A stretch of 64,000 nucleotides of DNA. Source: Cyclina sinensis (lineage: Eukaryota > Mollusca > Bivalvia > Venerida > Veneridae). Positions 48,001 through 54,700 of the stretch are shown here, one piece after another; the first letter of the stretch is position 1; each line of letters begins with the position of its first letter. The notes beneath the pieces are model-generated. The model had not been told where the DNA came from. It saw only the letters and a program-made list of their open reading frames with translations, and ran no database searches. The translations under genes were made by a program, and so were the position numbers. The stretch is taken from assembly GCA_012932295.1 (NCBI GenBank), contig JAAONU010000004.1, positions 29,490,304 through 29,554,303 of the forward strand, given 5' to 3'.

Positions 48001-49722
48001 TCATGGAGGCTAAAAATAGATTTATCTACTGTACCTCATAGAGCCTTCATTTATAGACCAATATCTTTGATATTCAGTATATAGGTTCCTTGCACGGACC
48101 TCTACCCATGGGTAGGGTTTGAGGTCACTAGGTCAAGGTCACCATAGCTTATAATAGATCTTTCTACTTTCTGTCATTGAGCCTTTATTTATTGACTGAT
48201 ATTTTACATATTTGGTTTGTAGGCACTTATATATTTTCAATTAAAAAATGAAATACTGCTTATCAGCAAACCTACAACCAAAGTAATCAGGTGAGCGATC
48301 CAGGGCCATCATGGCCCTCTTGTTAAACTTACTCTAATACTTATGTTTTATTGTAGAAACCTAACTTGATTCTGAATGTTGATGGATTTATTGGTGTGGC
48401 ATTTGTAGACTTGTTGAGAAACTGTGGATGCTTCACAAGGTAGGTGCATTGACAAGCTTCAATATAATACATGTATTTGATGCTTTAACAGTAAATTTGA
48501 GAACTTGAGGAAAAGCTGTTACAAATTGTTAAATGTGAAAATGTTAAACATTTATTGCAACTTCCAAATCTTAACACAAATCAAATTGGGTAGTCAGTAA
48601 GCAGAAGAAATTTAGGGGAGGAGTAGTGAACCAGTGGTAGGGAACAGGACTAGACACCTAGGGGTTGAGGGATTAAAATATCACCCCACCACTAACAACA
48701 CTGTGCTTTAGAGGAGATTTTAAACCAGGGTCCCATGTAGCAATGCTATAATGAACATTTGAAAGAACTAGAAATGCCTCAGGGAAGTGGGATGCTTATT
48801 GTATCTTGCAGTATCCCTCACAAGTCTAAAATCCTGTACATACACAACCTAATGCACATATACAGAGGGTTGATTAGATTGAGTTTAGATTGAAAAAAAA
48901 ATAGATATTAATAAAAAAACTAGATTGTATATTGCAGAAGTTGCACTTTAGTTGCTGCAATTATTTTATAATAGTCTTTGTATTTAATAATTTCCACCAA
49001 TAGTGTTTGTATATTAAAATATTTAATAATTTCTACCAATAGTCTTTGTATATTAATATATCTAATAATTTTCACCAATAGTCTTTGTATATTAATATAT
49101 TTAATAATTTCCACCCATGCAGGGAAGAGGCCCAGGAGTTTGTGGAGATTGGTGCATTGAATGGCTTGTTTGTATTAGGAAGAAGCATGGGATTTATAGG
49201 TATAAGCTGAAGACTTCAAATTCATTTTTCATTGTTTGATATAAAGATATACATTGTATATGCGTGATGGACAATACCCAGTTTAATATTTACCTTGGTG
49301 CAAGAAGTCTCATTTCAGCATCTATTAAGAGGTATAGAGTTTAATTTGATAGAAAATTAGTGCTAGAATACATGTATCTCGAGCTATATTCGTTAAAATA
49401 TTATGTCATATGAAAAGATGCATTACCAAAGAATAGTTATGAGAGAATTTTTGGGGAAAATTAGGCAATGAACATGATTTGAAGCGGGTGATTTATTACA
49501 GCGATTCCATTTTGCCTGGATGGTAAAGTTGAAAGAAGTGCTTAATATATAAATATGGGTAAGCATTTGTGTCCTTGTTCATCTCCCAGGATGTACTCAT
49601 TTGTTCTACCTTCAGGTCACTTTTTGGACCAGAAACGTCTGAAGCAGGGTCTGTACCGACATCCATGGGACGACATATCATATGTTATGCCGGAAAACTT
49701 CGGTGGAGAACCAGATCAGTAA
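11940..49722 (+). CDS. ACLY: ATP-citrate lyase (ATP-citrate synthase), complete, 25 coding exons
   Basis: A cytosolic enzyme that converts citrate, CoA and ATP to acetyl-CoA and oxaloacetate, feeding fatty-acid and sterol synthesis and protein acetylation. Joining the 25 exons gives 1,093 aa with every splice phase consistent; human ACLY has 1,101 aa. The N-terminal ATP-grasp part covers residues 1 to about 420 ([56 protein letters not shown]). A Ser/Pro-rich regulatory linker follows at about 430-480. A CoA-ligase part covers about 485-817 ([14 protein letters not shown]) with the phosphorylated catalytic His in [12 protein letters not shown] (His748; His760 in human). The citrate-synthase-like lyase part runs from 818 to the end ([45 protein letters not shown]). 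The start is the ATG of [15 protein letters not shown], which aligns with the usual start. Introns are 0.2-9.6 kb and full of repeats. I see no frameshift or stop, so it should be functional. Confidence 0.97.
12640..13855. repeat. Possible non-autonomous transposon with short inverted ends
   Basis: The left end has CATACCTGCCATTCTTCCC and the right end has AATTATGGCAGGACTGG, sharing an inverted CCTGCCAT. Both ends also contain repeated tcctggaaat/atcccaga-type phrases. Boundaries and family are uncertain, and I saw no target duplication. Confidence 0.3.
16171..17501 (+). mobile_element. Family B Helentron-like non-autonomous element with an eight-unit tandem core
   Basis: The 5' end is TATGCCCCC, immediately forming a hairpin (CCCCC-T-CTTC, loop AAA, GAAG-T-GGGGG; 16175-16197). 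A GTCTGTCGGTCGGTCCGTCC-like tract follows at about 16217-16245. The core is about eight copies of a 145 bp unit (about 16250-17440), each with TCACCAGTAGATGACCCCTA and an AGGTCA cluster. The 3' end has GGGGGCAT (17469-17476), inverted to the 5' ATGCCCCC, then the hairpin ATGTTTCACAAACAT (17479-17493) and the terminus TTCTTGTT. There is no coding capacity, so any mobility depends on proteins supplied by another element. Confidence 0.65.
16250..17440 (+). repeat. 145 bp tandem array with AGGTCA clusters
   Basis: About eight diverged units within the family B element. Perfect AGGTCAAAGGTCA (DR1) occurs at 16648-16660, 16938-16950, 17083-17095 and 17368-17380, with near-DR1 copies at 16358, 16503 and 16793. 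In the later units an extra AGGTCA lies two bases upstream, giving three half-sites in a row. Confidence 0.85.
18575..19200 (+). mobile_element. Partial family A element
   Basis: TTTTTAGCTCAGCAGAGCAC at 18577 starts a degraded family A 5' end; GAGCA/TGCTC can form the 5' hairpin. A second 5'-like piece starts at 18680 with GTCCGTCCATCC, followed by core units matching the 40961 element (GACATCTCCTCTGAAACCAA; the phrase CCTCTACCAAGTTTGTTCAA in the second unit). No 3' end (hairpin plus CTTGTT) is present, so it is truncated. Confidence 0.6.
19457..20016 (+). mobile_element. Family A Helentron-like element, short copy
   Basis: It begins TTTTTAGCTCACCTGAGC with a 5' hairpin TGAGC/GCTCA, then GTCCGTCGTCTGTTGTCCGG. 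It has about three core units (CTCTAGAGGCTACATTTTC, GTCATCTGGGGTCAAAAACT). It ends AGGTGAGCGATCTACAGCCA and TCATGGCCCTCTTGTT. The AGCTCACCTG and AGGTGAGC ends are inverted repeats. Confidence 0.7.
21253..21286. repeat. Stable imperfect hairpin
   Basis: TGATGTTGGATCAACT and AGTTGTCCAACATCA pair with one bulged base and a three-base loop. It sits in an AT-rich stretch of ACLY intron 1, about 360 bp before exon 2. Confidence 0.8.
21646..21768 (+). CDS. ACLY: ACLY coding exon 2 (residues 51-91)
   Basis: Acceptor TTATTTCAG, donor ACG|GTATGA, phases 0/0. Encodes [20 protein letters not shown] and [15 protein letters not shown], part of the ATP-grasp domain. Confidence 0.96.
21769..25478 (+). other. 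ACLY intron 2
   Basis: AT-rich and 3.7 kb long. Apart from a tRNA-derived SINE at about 24697-24905 I see no defined feature. The open frames at 22248-22481 (+) and 23579-23800 (-) have no motif. Confidence 0.6.
24697..24905 (+). mobile_element. tRNA-derived SINE
   Basis: Internal RNA polymerase III promoter: box A TGGTCAAGGGG (24710-24720) and box B GGTTCGAATTCC (24755-24766), spaced as in a tRNA. A non-tRNA body follows, ending in an A/T-rich tail near 24905. The head is too diverged and lacks the acceptor pairing of a working tRNA. Confidence 0.7.
25479..25541 (+). CDS. ACLY: ACLY coding exon 3 (residues 92-112)
   Basis: Acceptor TACTTCCAG, donor CAG|GTTAGT, phases 0/0. Encodes [20 protein letters not shown] plus Q. 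At 63 bp it is one of the shortest exons. Confidence 0.95.
25773..27245 (+). mobile_element. Family A Helentron-like element in ACLY intron 3
   Basis: It begins TTTTTAGCTCACCTGTCAC, followed by GTCCGTCGTCCGTCCGTC. The core has about 2.5 units of roughly 145 bp with CTCTAGTGGTCTTAATTTTG. It ends GGCAGGTGAGCGACCCAGGG, a hairpin AGGGT/ACCCT, then CTCTTGTT. The middle (about 26360-26900) carries unrelated sequence with repeated GTCAGGGAAAA phrases, so it may contain another insertion. Confidence 0.65.
27327..27526. mobile_element. MITE-like 200 bp element with TAACCTGCT/AGCAGGTTA ends
   Basis: The terminal inverted repeats TAACCTGCT (27327-27335) and AGCAGGTTA (27518-27526) enclose a GC-rich internal hairpin (CTGCAC/GTGCAG, AGAGCC/GGCTCT). 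There is no coding capacity. It lies about 75 bp before the acceptor of ACLY exon 4. Confidence 0.6.
27602..27792 (+). CDS. ACLY: ACLY coding exon 4 (residues 113-176)
   Basis: Acceptor CTTTCTTCAG, donor AA|GTAAG, ending in phase 2. Encodes [20 protein letters not shown] and [18 protein letters not shown], highly conserved ATP-grasp sequence. Confidence 0.97.
28226..28305 (+). CDS. ACLY: ACLY coding exon 5 (residues 176-203)
   Basis: Acceptor ATTTTCAG, donor CTTG|GTAAG, enters in phase 2 and ends in phase 1. Encodes [20 protein letters not shown] and YLEINPL. Confidence 0.96.
29032..29162 (+). CDS. ACLY: ACLY coding exon 6 (residues 203-246)
   Basis: Acceptor TTACCTTCAG, donor GAG|GTAAAA, ending in phase 0. 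Encodes [18 protein letters not shown] and [18 protein letters not shown] partial copy of its last bases (GCAGAGATGCCCTACCTGA) recurs twice downstream at 29190-29255, a small local duplication. Confidence 0.96.
29593..29711 (+). CDS. ACLY: ACLY coding exon 7 (residues 247-286)
   Basis: Acceptor TTAAACAG, donor TATGC|GTAAGT, ending in phase 2. Encodes [20 protein letters not shown] and [20 protein letters not shown]. Confidence 0.96.
29733..29985 (+). mobile_element. tRNA-derived SINE just after the exon 7 donor
   Basis: Box A TAGCCTAGTGGTTAAGGCG (29737-29755) and box B GGTTCGAGTCCC (29781-29792) are well preserved, followed by a non-tRNA body containing GGTTGGTGAGCCGACAGC. Its head starts only about 22 bp beyond the exon 7 splice donor. 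Confidence 0.75.
30547..30683 (+). CDS. ACLY: ACLY coding exon 8 (residues 286-332)
   Basis: Acceptor TTTTCAG, donor GATG|GTAAGA, phases 2 to 1. Encodes [20 protein letters not shown] and [20 protein letters not shown]. Confidence 0.96.
31235..31296 (+). CDS. ACLY: ACLY coding exon 9 (residues 332-352)
   Basis: Acceptor TATTTCAG, donor AAG|GTAACC, phases 1 to 0. Encodes [20 protein letters not shown] plus K. Confidence 0.96.
31530..31647 (+). CDS. ACLY: ACLY coding exon 10 (residues 353-392)
   Basis: Acceptor TGTTTTCAG, donor CTAG|GTATGT, phases 0 to 1. Encodes [20 protein letters not shown] and [17 protein letters not shown]. Confidence 0.96.
31710..33451 (+). mobile_element. Family C Helentron-like element in ACLY intron 10
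   Basis: It starts near CTTATGTCCGGCGTCTGTCG and is followed by diverged core units of about 170-180 bp (repeated GACCCTC, AAATCTTCTT and CTGGAATTT phrases). It ends with the perfect hairpin AGGACATTTTGTCCT (33431-33445) and CTTGTT. This is the same end layout as families A and B with unrelated hairpin sequence. The 5' boundary is approximate. Confidence 0.5.
33773..33927 (+). CDS. ACLY: ACLY coding exon 11 (residues 392-443)
   Basis: Acceptor TTAACTAG, donor GGG|GTATGT, phases 1 to 0. Encodes [20 protein letters not shown] and [14 protein letters not shown], and the start of the Ser/Thr/Pro-rich linker. Confidence 0.96.
34980..35540 (+). mobile_element. Partial family B-like element
   Basis: Begins TTATTATGTCCCGAAGAAGA with GGTATATTG, comparable to the 16171 copy, and contains two to three degraded core units (CCTTCAAAC..., GACATGATGAGTAGAT, ...GGGTCAGG). 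No 3' terminus is recognisable. Confidence 0.45.
36371..36515 (+). mobile_element. Short family B 5'-end fragment
   Basis: TTTTTATGCCCCCGAAGGGC with a 5' hairpin (ATGCC/GGCAT), then a GTCCTGTCCGTCC tract and one partial core unit. It lacks a 3' end. Confidence 0.5.
36879..37114 (+). CDS. ACLY: ACLY coding exon 12 (residues 444-522)
   Basis: Acceptor CATTTGTAG, donor TTTAC|GTGAGT, phases 0 to 2. Encodes the regulatory linker with SRRESSADL (residues 449-457), then the start of the CoA-ligase part, [20 protein letters not shown] and [20 protein letters not shown]. The RRES site occupies the position of the human Akt/PKA-regulated Ser455 region. Confidence 0.95.
37482..37650 (+). CDS. ACLY: ACLY coding exon 13 (residues 522-578)
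   Basis: Acceptor TTTCTTTCAG, donor CAG|GTTATA, phases 2 to 0. Encodes [20 protein letters not shown] and [20 protein letters not shown]. The open frame runs on into the intron by chance. Confidence 0.96.
38317..38421 (+). CDS. ACLY: ACLY coding exon 14 (residues 579-613)
   Basis: Acceptor TTTTTACAG, donor ACA|GTATGT, phases 0/0. Encodes [20 protein letters not shown] and [12 protein letters not shown]. Confidence 0.96.
38811..39007 (+). CDS. ACLY: ACLY coding exon 15 (residues 614-679)
   Basis: Acceptor TATTGCTAG, donor GACAG|GTAGGT, phases 0 to 2. Encodes [20 protein letters not shown] and [17 protein letters not shown], among the most conserved parts of the CoA-ligase domain. Confidence 0.97.
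39442..39523 (+). CDS. ACLY: ACLY coding exon 16 (residues 679-706)
   Basis: Acceptor TTGTTCAG, donor GAG|GTAAGT, phases 2 to 0. Encodes [20 protein letters not shown] plus KLIVLLGE. Confidence 0.96.
40049..40287 (+). CDS. ACLY: ACLY coding exon 17 with the catalytic histidine (residues 707-786)
   Basis: Acceptor AACAATAG, donor ATAAA|GTACAT, phases 0 to 2. Encodes [20 protein letters not shown], then [20 protein letters not shown]. His748 (codon 40172-40174) matches the phosphorylated active-site His760 of human ACLY. Exon 17 ends with FDELGQVIK, whose last codon is split by the intron. Confidence 0.97.
40670..40763 (+). CDS. ACLY: ACLY coding exon 18 (residues 786-817)
   Basis: Acceptor ATCTTGCAG, donor AGG|GTATGT, phases 2 to 0. 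Encodes [20 protein letters not shown] and [11 protein letters not shown]. Confidence 0.96.
40961..43597 (+). mobile_element. Full-length family A Helentron-like element in ACLY intron 18
   Basis: At 2.6 kb this is the best-preserved copy. It begins TTTTTAGCTCACCTGAGCAC. Positions 40966-40999 fold into a near-perfect hairpin (AGCTCACC/GGTGAGCT and TGAGCAC/GTGCTCA, loop AAA). A GTCCGTCCGTCCGTCGTC tract follows at about 41016. About 11 core units of about 165 bp follow (GTCTAGTGGACCTCTACCAA), organised into a higher-order repeat. A non-repeated 3' segment begins near 43140. It ends TCAGGTGAGCGATCC, the hairpin AGGGCCATCATGGCCCT (43575-43591), and TCTTGTT. There is no ORF of note. Confidence 0.75.
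41272..43120 (+). repeat. About 165 bp tandem array with a 660 bp higher-order unit
   Basis: About 11 units, each with ATAGAGTTATATAGGAAAA, TTCTTGTCAGAAACC, GTCTAGTGGACCTCTACCAA and a GGTCAAAAATGGCCCC stretch. Positions 42048-42436 recur at 42708-43096 (offset exactly 660, four units) with no difference that I can see. Confidence 0.85.
43805..43959 (+). CDS. ACLY: ACLY coding exon 19 (residues 818-869)
   Basis: Acceptor GATTAAAG has a poor pyrimidine tract, but the junction [17 protein letters not shown] is the only one that restores the conserved protein. Donor CGCAG|GTAAAT, phases 0 to 2. Encodes [20 protein letters not shown] and [15 protein letters not shown], the start of the citrate-synthase-like lyase part. 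Confidence 0.93.
44313..44463 (+). CDS. ACLY: ACLY coding exon 20 (residues 869-919)
   Basis: Acceptor TTATTATAG, donor ATA|GTAAGT at 44464, phases 2 to 0. Encodes [20 protein letters not shown] and [20 protein letters not shown]. Its last 18 bases and donor are copied three more times downstream. Confidence 0.96.
44446..44605 (+). repeat. 40 bp tandem repeat spanning the exon 20 splice donor
   Basis: Four units of TTCAGGACTTCTGACAATA followed by GTAAGTTTACAGATCTATGTG. The GTAAG positions are 44464, 44504, 44544 and 44584. The first is the real donor; the other three are intronic copies. Confidence 0.9.
45097..45240 (+). CDS. ACLY: ACLY coding exon 21 (residues 920-967)
   Basis: Acceptor CGTTTCAG, donor TCA|GTGAGT, phases 0/0. 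Encodes [20 protein letters not shown] and [23 protein letters not shown] is the citrate-synthase-type active-site His motif. Confidence 0.96.
45657..45770 (+). CDS. ACLY: ACLY coding exon 22 (residues 968-1005)
   Basis: Acceptor TGTTTACAG, donor AAG|GTAAGT, phases 0/0. Encodes [20 protein letters not shown] and [14 protein letters not shown]. Confidence 0.96.
45955..46860 (+). repeat. 25 bp minisatellite in ACLY intron 22
   Basis: About 35 units of ATGGATGGACAGTCTTCACTGCCAG, nearly identical at 46060-46430 and increasingly diverged after 46490. Because 25 is not a multiple of three, the same peptide phrases appear in all three forward frames. The long open frames at 46028-46545 and 46621-46968 are repeat artefacts, not genes. 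Confidence 0.95.
47053..48324 (+). mobile_element. Family A Helentron-like element in ACLY intron 22
   Basis: It begins TTTTTAGCTCACCTGTCAC with a 5' hairpin TGTCAC-AGA-GTGACA, then GTCCGTCCGTCC and about four core units. The 3' segment (about 47885-48324) closely matches 43150-43597 of the intron 18 copy. It ends ATCAGGTGAGCGATCC, the hairpin AGGGCCATCATGGCCCT, and CTTGTT. The 3' end lies only 32 bp before exon 23. Confidence 0.75.
48357..48439 (+). CDS. ACLY: ACLY coding exon 23 (residues 1006-1033)
   Basis: Acceptor TTATTGTAG, donor ACAAG|GTAGGT, phases 0 to 2. Encodes [20 protein letters not shown] and RNCGCFT. Confidence 0.96.
48972..49112 (+). repeat. About 39 bp AT-rich tandem repeat abutting the exon 24 acceptor
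   Basis: Three to four units of the form TAGTCTTTGTATATTAATAT plus ATTTAATAATTTCCACCAA. The last unit runs directly into the CCCATGCAG acceptor of exon 24. Confidence 0.8.
49123..49199 (+). CDS. ACLY: ACLY coding exon 24 (residues 1033-1059)
   Basis: Acceptor CCCATGCAG, donor TATAG|GTATAA, phases 2 to 1. Encodes [20 protein letters not shown] and RSMGFI. Confidence 0.95.
49616..49722 (+). CDS. ACLY: ACLY coding exon 25 and stop (residues 1059-1093)
   Basis: Acceptor CTACCTTCAG, enters in phase 1. Encodes [20 protein letters not shown] and [15 protein letters not shown], then TAA at 49720-49722. Confidence 0.96.
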
Positions 49723-51790
49723 TTTAGTGAATGAAATATTTATTTCTTTGTTATAGGGGTTTATATACTGTTAGTGTAAAAGGATGCCATTTATGAATTT
49801 CTAGAATAGACAAAGTATAAATTTCATTATGTACAGTGTAACTTCTAGAGAGCAAACACCTGTATGAAATCTGAGTTATGTCTTCTGTCAAGAGTTTGTT
49901 GTAGGAAGTCCATTTGATTCAGAAATTACTTATTTTGGGGAAAGAAATTACGTCTCTCAAAAGAGGTGTTTGCTCAGCAGAGGTTTTTTTGATAGAGGAA
50001 ATATTTGTTCAGTTTGAATAGTTAAAGCTATTGCATGTGAAAATAAATGTGACAATAATAAGTCAGATAAGATGTTCTTTAAAGAATCTCTTTTAGATTA
50101 GAATTAGATCAGACTTAAGATTTCTAAGTGTTGTAATATCTTGTGTCATAGACATACTTGTAGGTTCCATAGATAGTTTATAAATGTCTGTAAATTTACT
50201 TGTGTCATGGAAATCTTACAAAAAAGAAAATCTCATAGTGCAATTTTGTTTACAAACAGTTGGTGCAATTTCAGTGTTGCAGTGTGGTGTAAAATTTTAA
50301 ATGAAAGCAATAAGAAATTTCTTGTTTAGTTTTTTACCTGATATAGCTTATTAGTAAGAATATTGAAAAACAAAGTGCATATTTATGATAAGACAACCAA
50401 ATGTTCAATAAACAAAGCAATGTCTTTTTTCTTTACATGAACATGTAAGAGGGAGGCCTTAAATACATGTAGATTTTACTGCACACATCTTACTGTGTGT
50501 TTATTCAGTTTGAACAAATACATTCGCAGCCAGTCTACTTACTGATACAGTAAAGTTCTACAAATAAAACCAGTCTATAAGTGGTCTTTGTAATGAATCA
50601 GGTCTTAATAACGTACCTTTTTATTTTTGTACTAAATTTCAGACTATGGTTCCTTTAATTTGCTTATTCTTGTGTGATTTTGGAACAATACAGATGGTCA
50701 TTAATAGCAAAAGTTTAATTGCTCAAGGTCAACGTAGGTGAGAGAAAAGTATTAGATTGAGGTCTTATCTGCTAAGGTATCTACCATAATATGCCATATT
50801 GTATGTAATTTAGGGAGCATTGTTGTATTTTGTTGATTTTAAATGATTCTGTATTCTTGGGTTATTATCATATATACTTTCATGAATTTCTTTGATGAGG
50901 TTGTATTATTTGTTATAAATAATGCTATTTATTACGGTTATAAAGCAACTTAAATGATTGACCATTAATTTTATTGTAAAAATGCTTGCATAATAAACCC
51001 CGTCTGAATGTATCTGCATATACAAATATACTTTCTCATACATGTACATTCCACTTATGTTTTCTGTATTATTATAGATTCTTGTTAACAAAATGTAAGT
51101 GATTGTTAACCAGATAGATGTTTGTTAACCAAATCAGTGATTGTTAACCAAATAAATGATTATTAACAAAAGTAAGTGATTGCTGTAAAACAGCTAGTGA
51201 AAACAGGGGGTTCTGCAAGACTTTTAGTATAATTAATTAGAAAACAGTAATGTAATTATAAGGGCAGAGTACCCATTTTACTGTTTAAAAGATACGGAGC
51301 AGTGCTAATATACAGTACTTAACATGTATATTATGTAGTTAGAATGCAAAAATAAAAAAGACAAGTGCTATCTAAGTGTGTCATATCTGATTCAGTATTA
51401 GTCAATCTAAATGTTCCATTTGTACCTTTGTTCCCTAAAACTTCAAGTTTTTGAATCTCATTTCAAGAAATATTTGAATTACCAAGTGTGTGTTTATTTT
51501 TAGCATTACTGCATTGCAAAAATATTTTGTCAACATGCTTTTTTGGGCAGAGCTAGAATGTCATCATTTCTCGAGAAGTTTGTTTTAAATTATGCAAGTG
51601 TAAGACTTCTACTGTCAGGATTTCCCCTAGTGTTATTGTTGTTGTTGTCGTCTGTTGTTACATATGAATACTTAAAGTATCATTGTTTTGTCTATTTAAC
51701 TGTTACGTACTGTGTATGCGCAAGTAGTTGATCAAAATGACATAGCATTGTAGAGTATTAGGTAAGCTCTTGAATAAACCATTCATGCAT
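49723..51790 (+). other. ACLY: ACLY 3' UTR region, end not defined
   Basis: AT-rich non-coding sequence after the ACLY stop. AATAAA-type signals occur near 50041, 50408, 50566, 51349 and 51771; which is used cannot be told from sequence. A short run of GATTGTTAACCAAAT-like repeats lies at about 51090-51185. The open frame 51543-51731 has no support. Confidence 0.45.
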
Positions 51791-54700
51791 ATCACTAGAA
51801 CTTGTCTGGATGTTTGCTTTTTGTTGTATGGATTTTTGAAACCAGTTGCCCATATGACAAAGCTCTTATTATATTTTCGAGGGAAAAGATGGATACATTA
51901 AGAGGGAATTTTGGCACCATTGGAGGGTAGTAATGAGTGTAATAATCTAATGTGTTATTAAAGGATAAGGTTGAGAGGTCAACCCTTGTCCATGAGTGTA
52001 GCGCCTTTTTCTACACGAGTTTTATTTTATAGTGTAATGAAAACTAATACCGAATGTTACAAACACATTACTGCAGCTTCAGTGTTTTAGTTCATTGGGA
52101 CCAGACAAACTATATCATTCCTCCACTTCTTCACACAAAAACTGACTAAACACTTCGGGGTTTTCAATTTTATTGGTCCCATGGTAATAATACAAGCAAA
52201 GGCTTTACATATATTTGAACATCATTAACAATTGTTAGTTTACATTTACAATGTGGTAAAAAATTAGACTATTGGCAACAATTTTCACGACACATTCAGA
52301 ACGTTCTGGGCAAAGAAAAGGATTTATAATTCACTTTGGAAGTTTAAGTCTTTTTTTTTTCTGTCTACTTTTTGACATTTTATATGATAATTTTATAAGT
52401 AATGATATTAGGAATATTATTGTATATTTTTTTGATATTTTATGTTAAGATTGGCAATAAGACATTAACACTATAACCAAAAGTACAGTTTGTTAGAATA
52501 TTTTGACATTTTGAAGACATTTTTTATAATAGCCACTTAGGCAGTTCAATGTTGATACATGATTCAGAAAAACTGTACTGGCTAAACTCTAAGGTTCAGA
52601 TTTGATAAAAGTTATTTCAAGAACTACTTTAAGTGCTTGTATGCAGTGAAAAACTCATAGCTCATTTTTAGAGGATTCTGATCCTGAGCGGATGAAAACT
52701 GTAAAACAACAGACTACAATCAGATTATATTCCGACAGCTGTGGATACAAAAAGCATGTCATGGGCATAATAAGCTGAAGAAATCAAAATATAAAATTTT
52801 ACAAACAAAGCTAAGCTTGCATTAGAAAGAGTAAAATGTATTTTAGGATTAATGTGGGCATTTCATTTCAGCTGGAACATGCTGGCAACATGCTTTCATA
52901 AATTTACCAGAGGCAAAATGGAATTTAACTCAAGACTTGCAAAACCCAGTAAAGATATTCTGTTAGGTATATACTGTGAAATCACTGACACAAAAAGATC
53001 GATAGACATAAAATTCAGATGAAATCTTACCACAAGTAACTGAGGTCTAACCAATTACTCTGAAACAACAATGTTCAGTGTGAACGATTCAATTCCTATA
53101 CTCAATTTATTGCTAGGTCTTTCCACTTTCAAACTTGTTTTGTGCTAAAAGTAAACATGGTAAAGGCAAAATGATATGCATACATTTTGGACATCTACTT
53201 AATTCTGATAACTCTTACGGTTAGTTTTGCATTAGTGCGGACTAAAATTCGCGGATTGTTGATAGAATGATTTCTATAAGATTATAACTTTTTCACATAA
53301 CTCATTTAGCCAACACTGCTTAAATTCGATTCTTAGATTGGAATAATACCTATAGTCAGTGGTACTACAGAAGTGGCTAGGTCAGGATAGCTGGATAAGA
53401 TAGGAGAGAATGTGGCAATGAACATCTGATGATTGTACCTATGAATATTTGCCCATTCACCACAAACCCACTTTCTGGGACATCATTAACAAAAGCTGCA
53501 TACAGAACACAACAGCAGAAATATACAAAATAAATGCAAATAAATTAACATCATTTGAATAAAATATTGTCATAAAATATAATGTAACAACTATTTATTT
53601 GGTAAATATGCAGTCAAATATTGCACACAGTAATCATCAATCATAAATACTTCTCTACATTTATACAATAGATCGATTTAAAGTCATTGGTGCCAGTTCT
53701 ACTTGTAGCAAATTTTCACTCACTGTTTAATCTTTCTATCACAGTATTGTAAGGTCACCATGTAGACTATATATTTCTTCATTACTGTCAACATGTTCAG
53801 TTTGTTTGCTAATATGATGAACAAAGTAATATAGATGGTACGTTTCTTCCTAACTTAATTCATTGTAAGAAACTGCTAGCTTGTAGTGTGTTTTCATTAC
53901 AAAGTTCACAAAATAACTACAGATGTGGCATTCAAGTATAATGAAGAGGCCCATCCTTGTCGGCCCTAGAGATATTTTAAATTTCTTGCATATCACACAG
54001 GATTTTCTACTGTTTACACCAATGCTAGAAAAACCCATCTTAAACTCCTCCCCACTGACCACAGAGAACACAAATGGCGGACTGACTGACCACTTTGCCC
54101 AACAAAGAAGTCATGTGACCAGAAGCATAACCATAACCAAACATTATGTCATTCTATATTAAGATTGCGTGCTTGAAATGACGTCATTCTGTTAACAATG
54201 AAGTTGTTAATTCATACGCTACTATAAAAAAAAAAGTGCTGAATAAAAATATAAGTGTTCAAAATTTTCTTCCAAATTTTAATGTATGTGTGATATGCAA
54301 GAAAAAGAATCAAACACTGGTTGCCGATACAGATGGTAATATCGGGCTCTGGGGAAATTGTTAACCAGTAACTCGGCAGAGCCTCGTCAAGCCTTAAACA
54401 GTTACCCTAGAGTCGGATATTCCCGTCTGTACCAGCAACCAGTGTCAGATGCTTACAATATTACATCAGTCCCCACCATGTCATCACCAACTGCACCGAC
54501 CAGATTTTGTAATTCTGGTTTAAAACCTTTCACAACAGAACTCACTTTGTTTCTCCCCGAGAAATTTTTCAGAAATAATTATGTTGACAAGTTCCATGAG
54601 CTAAATATAAGCATAATTTTTTAACGAAAGAAACATTTTCATGTTATTTAATACACTGTTACAACTTAAAACATCATTTACATCTTCTGTTATCTACACG

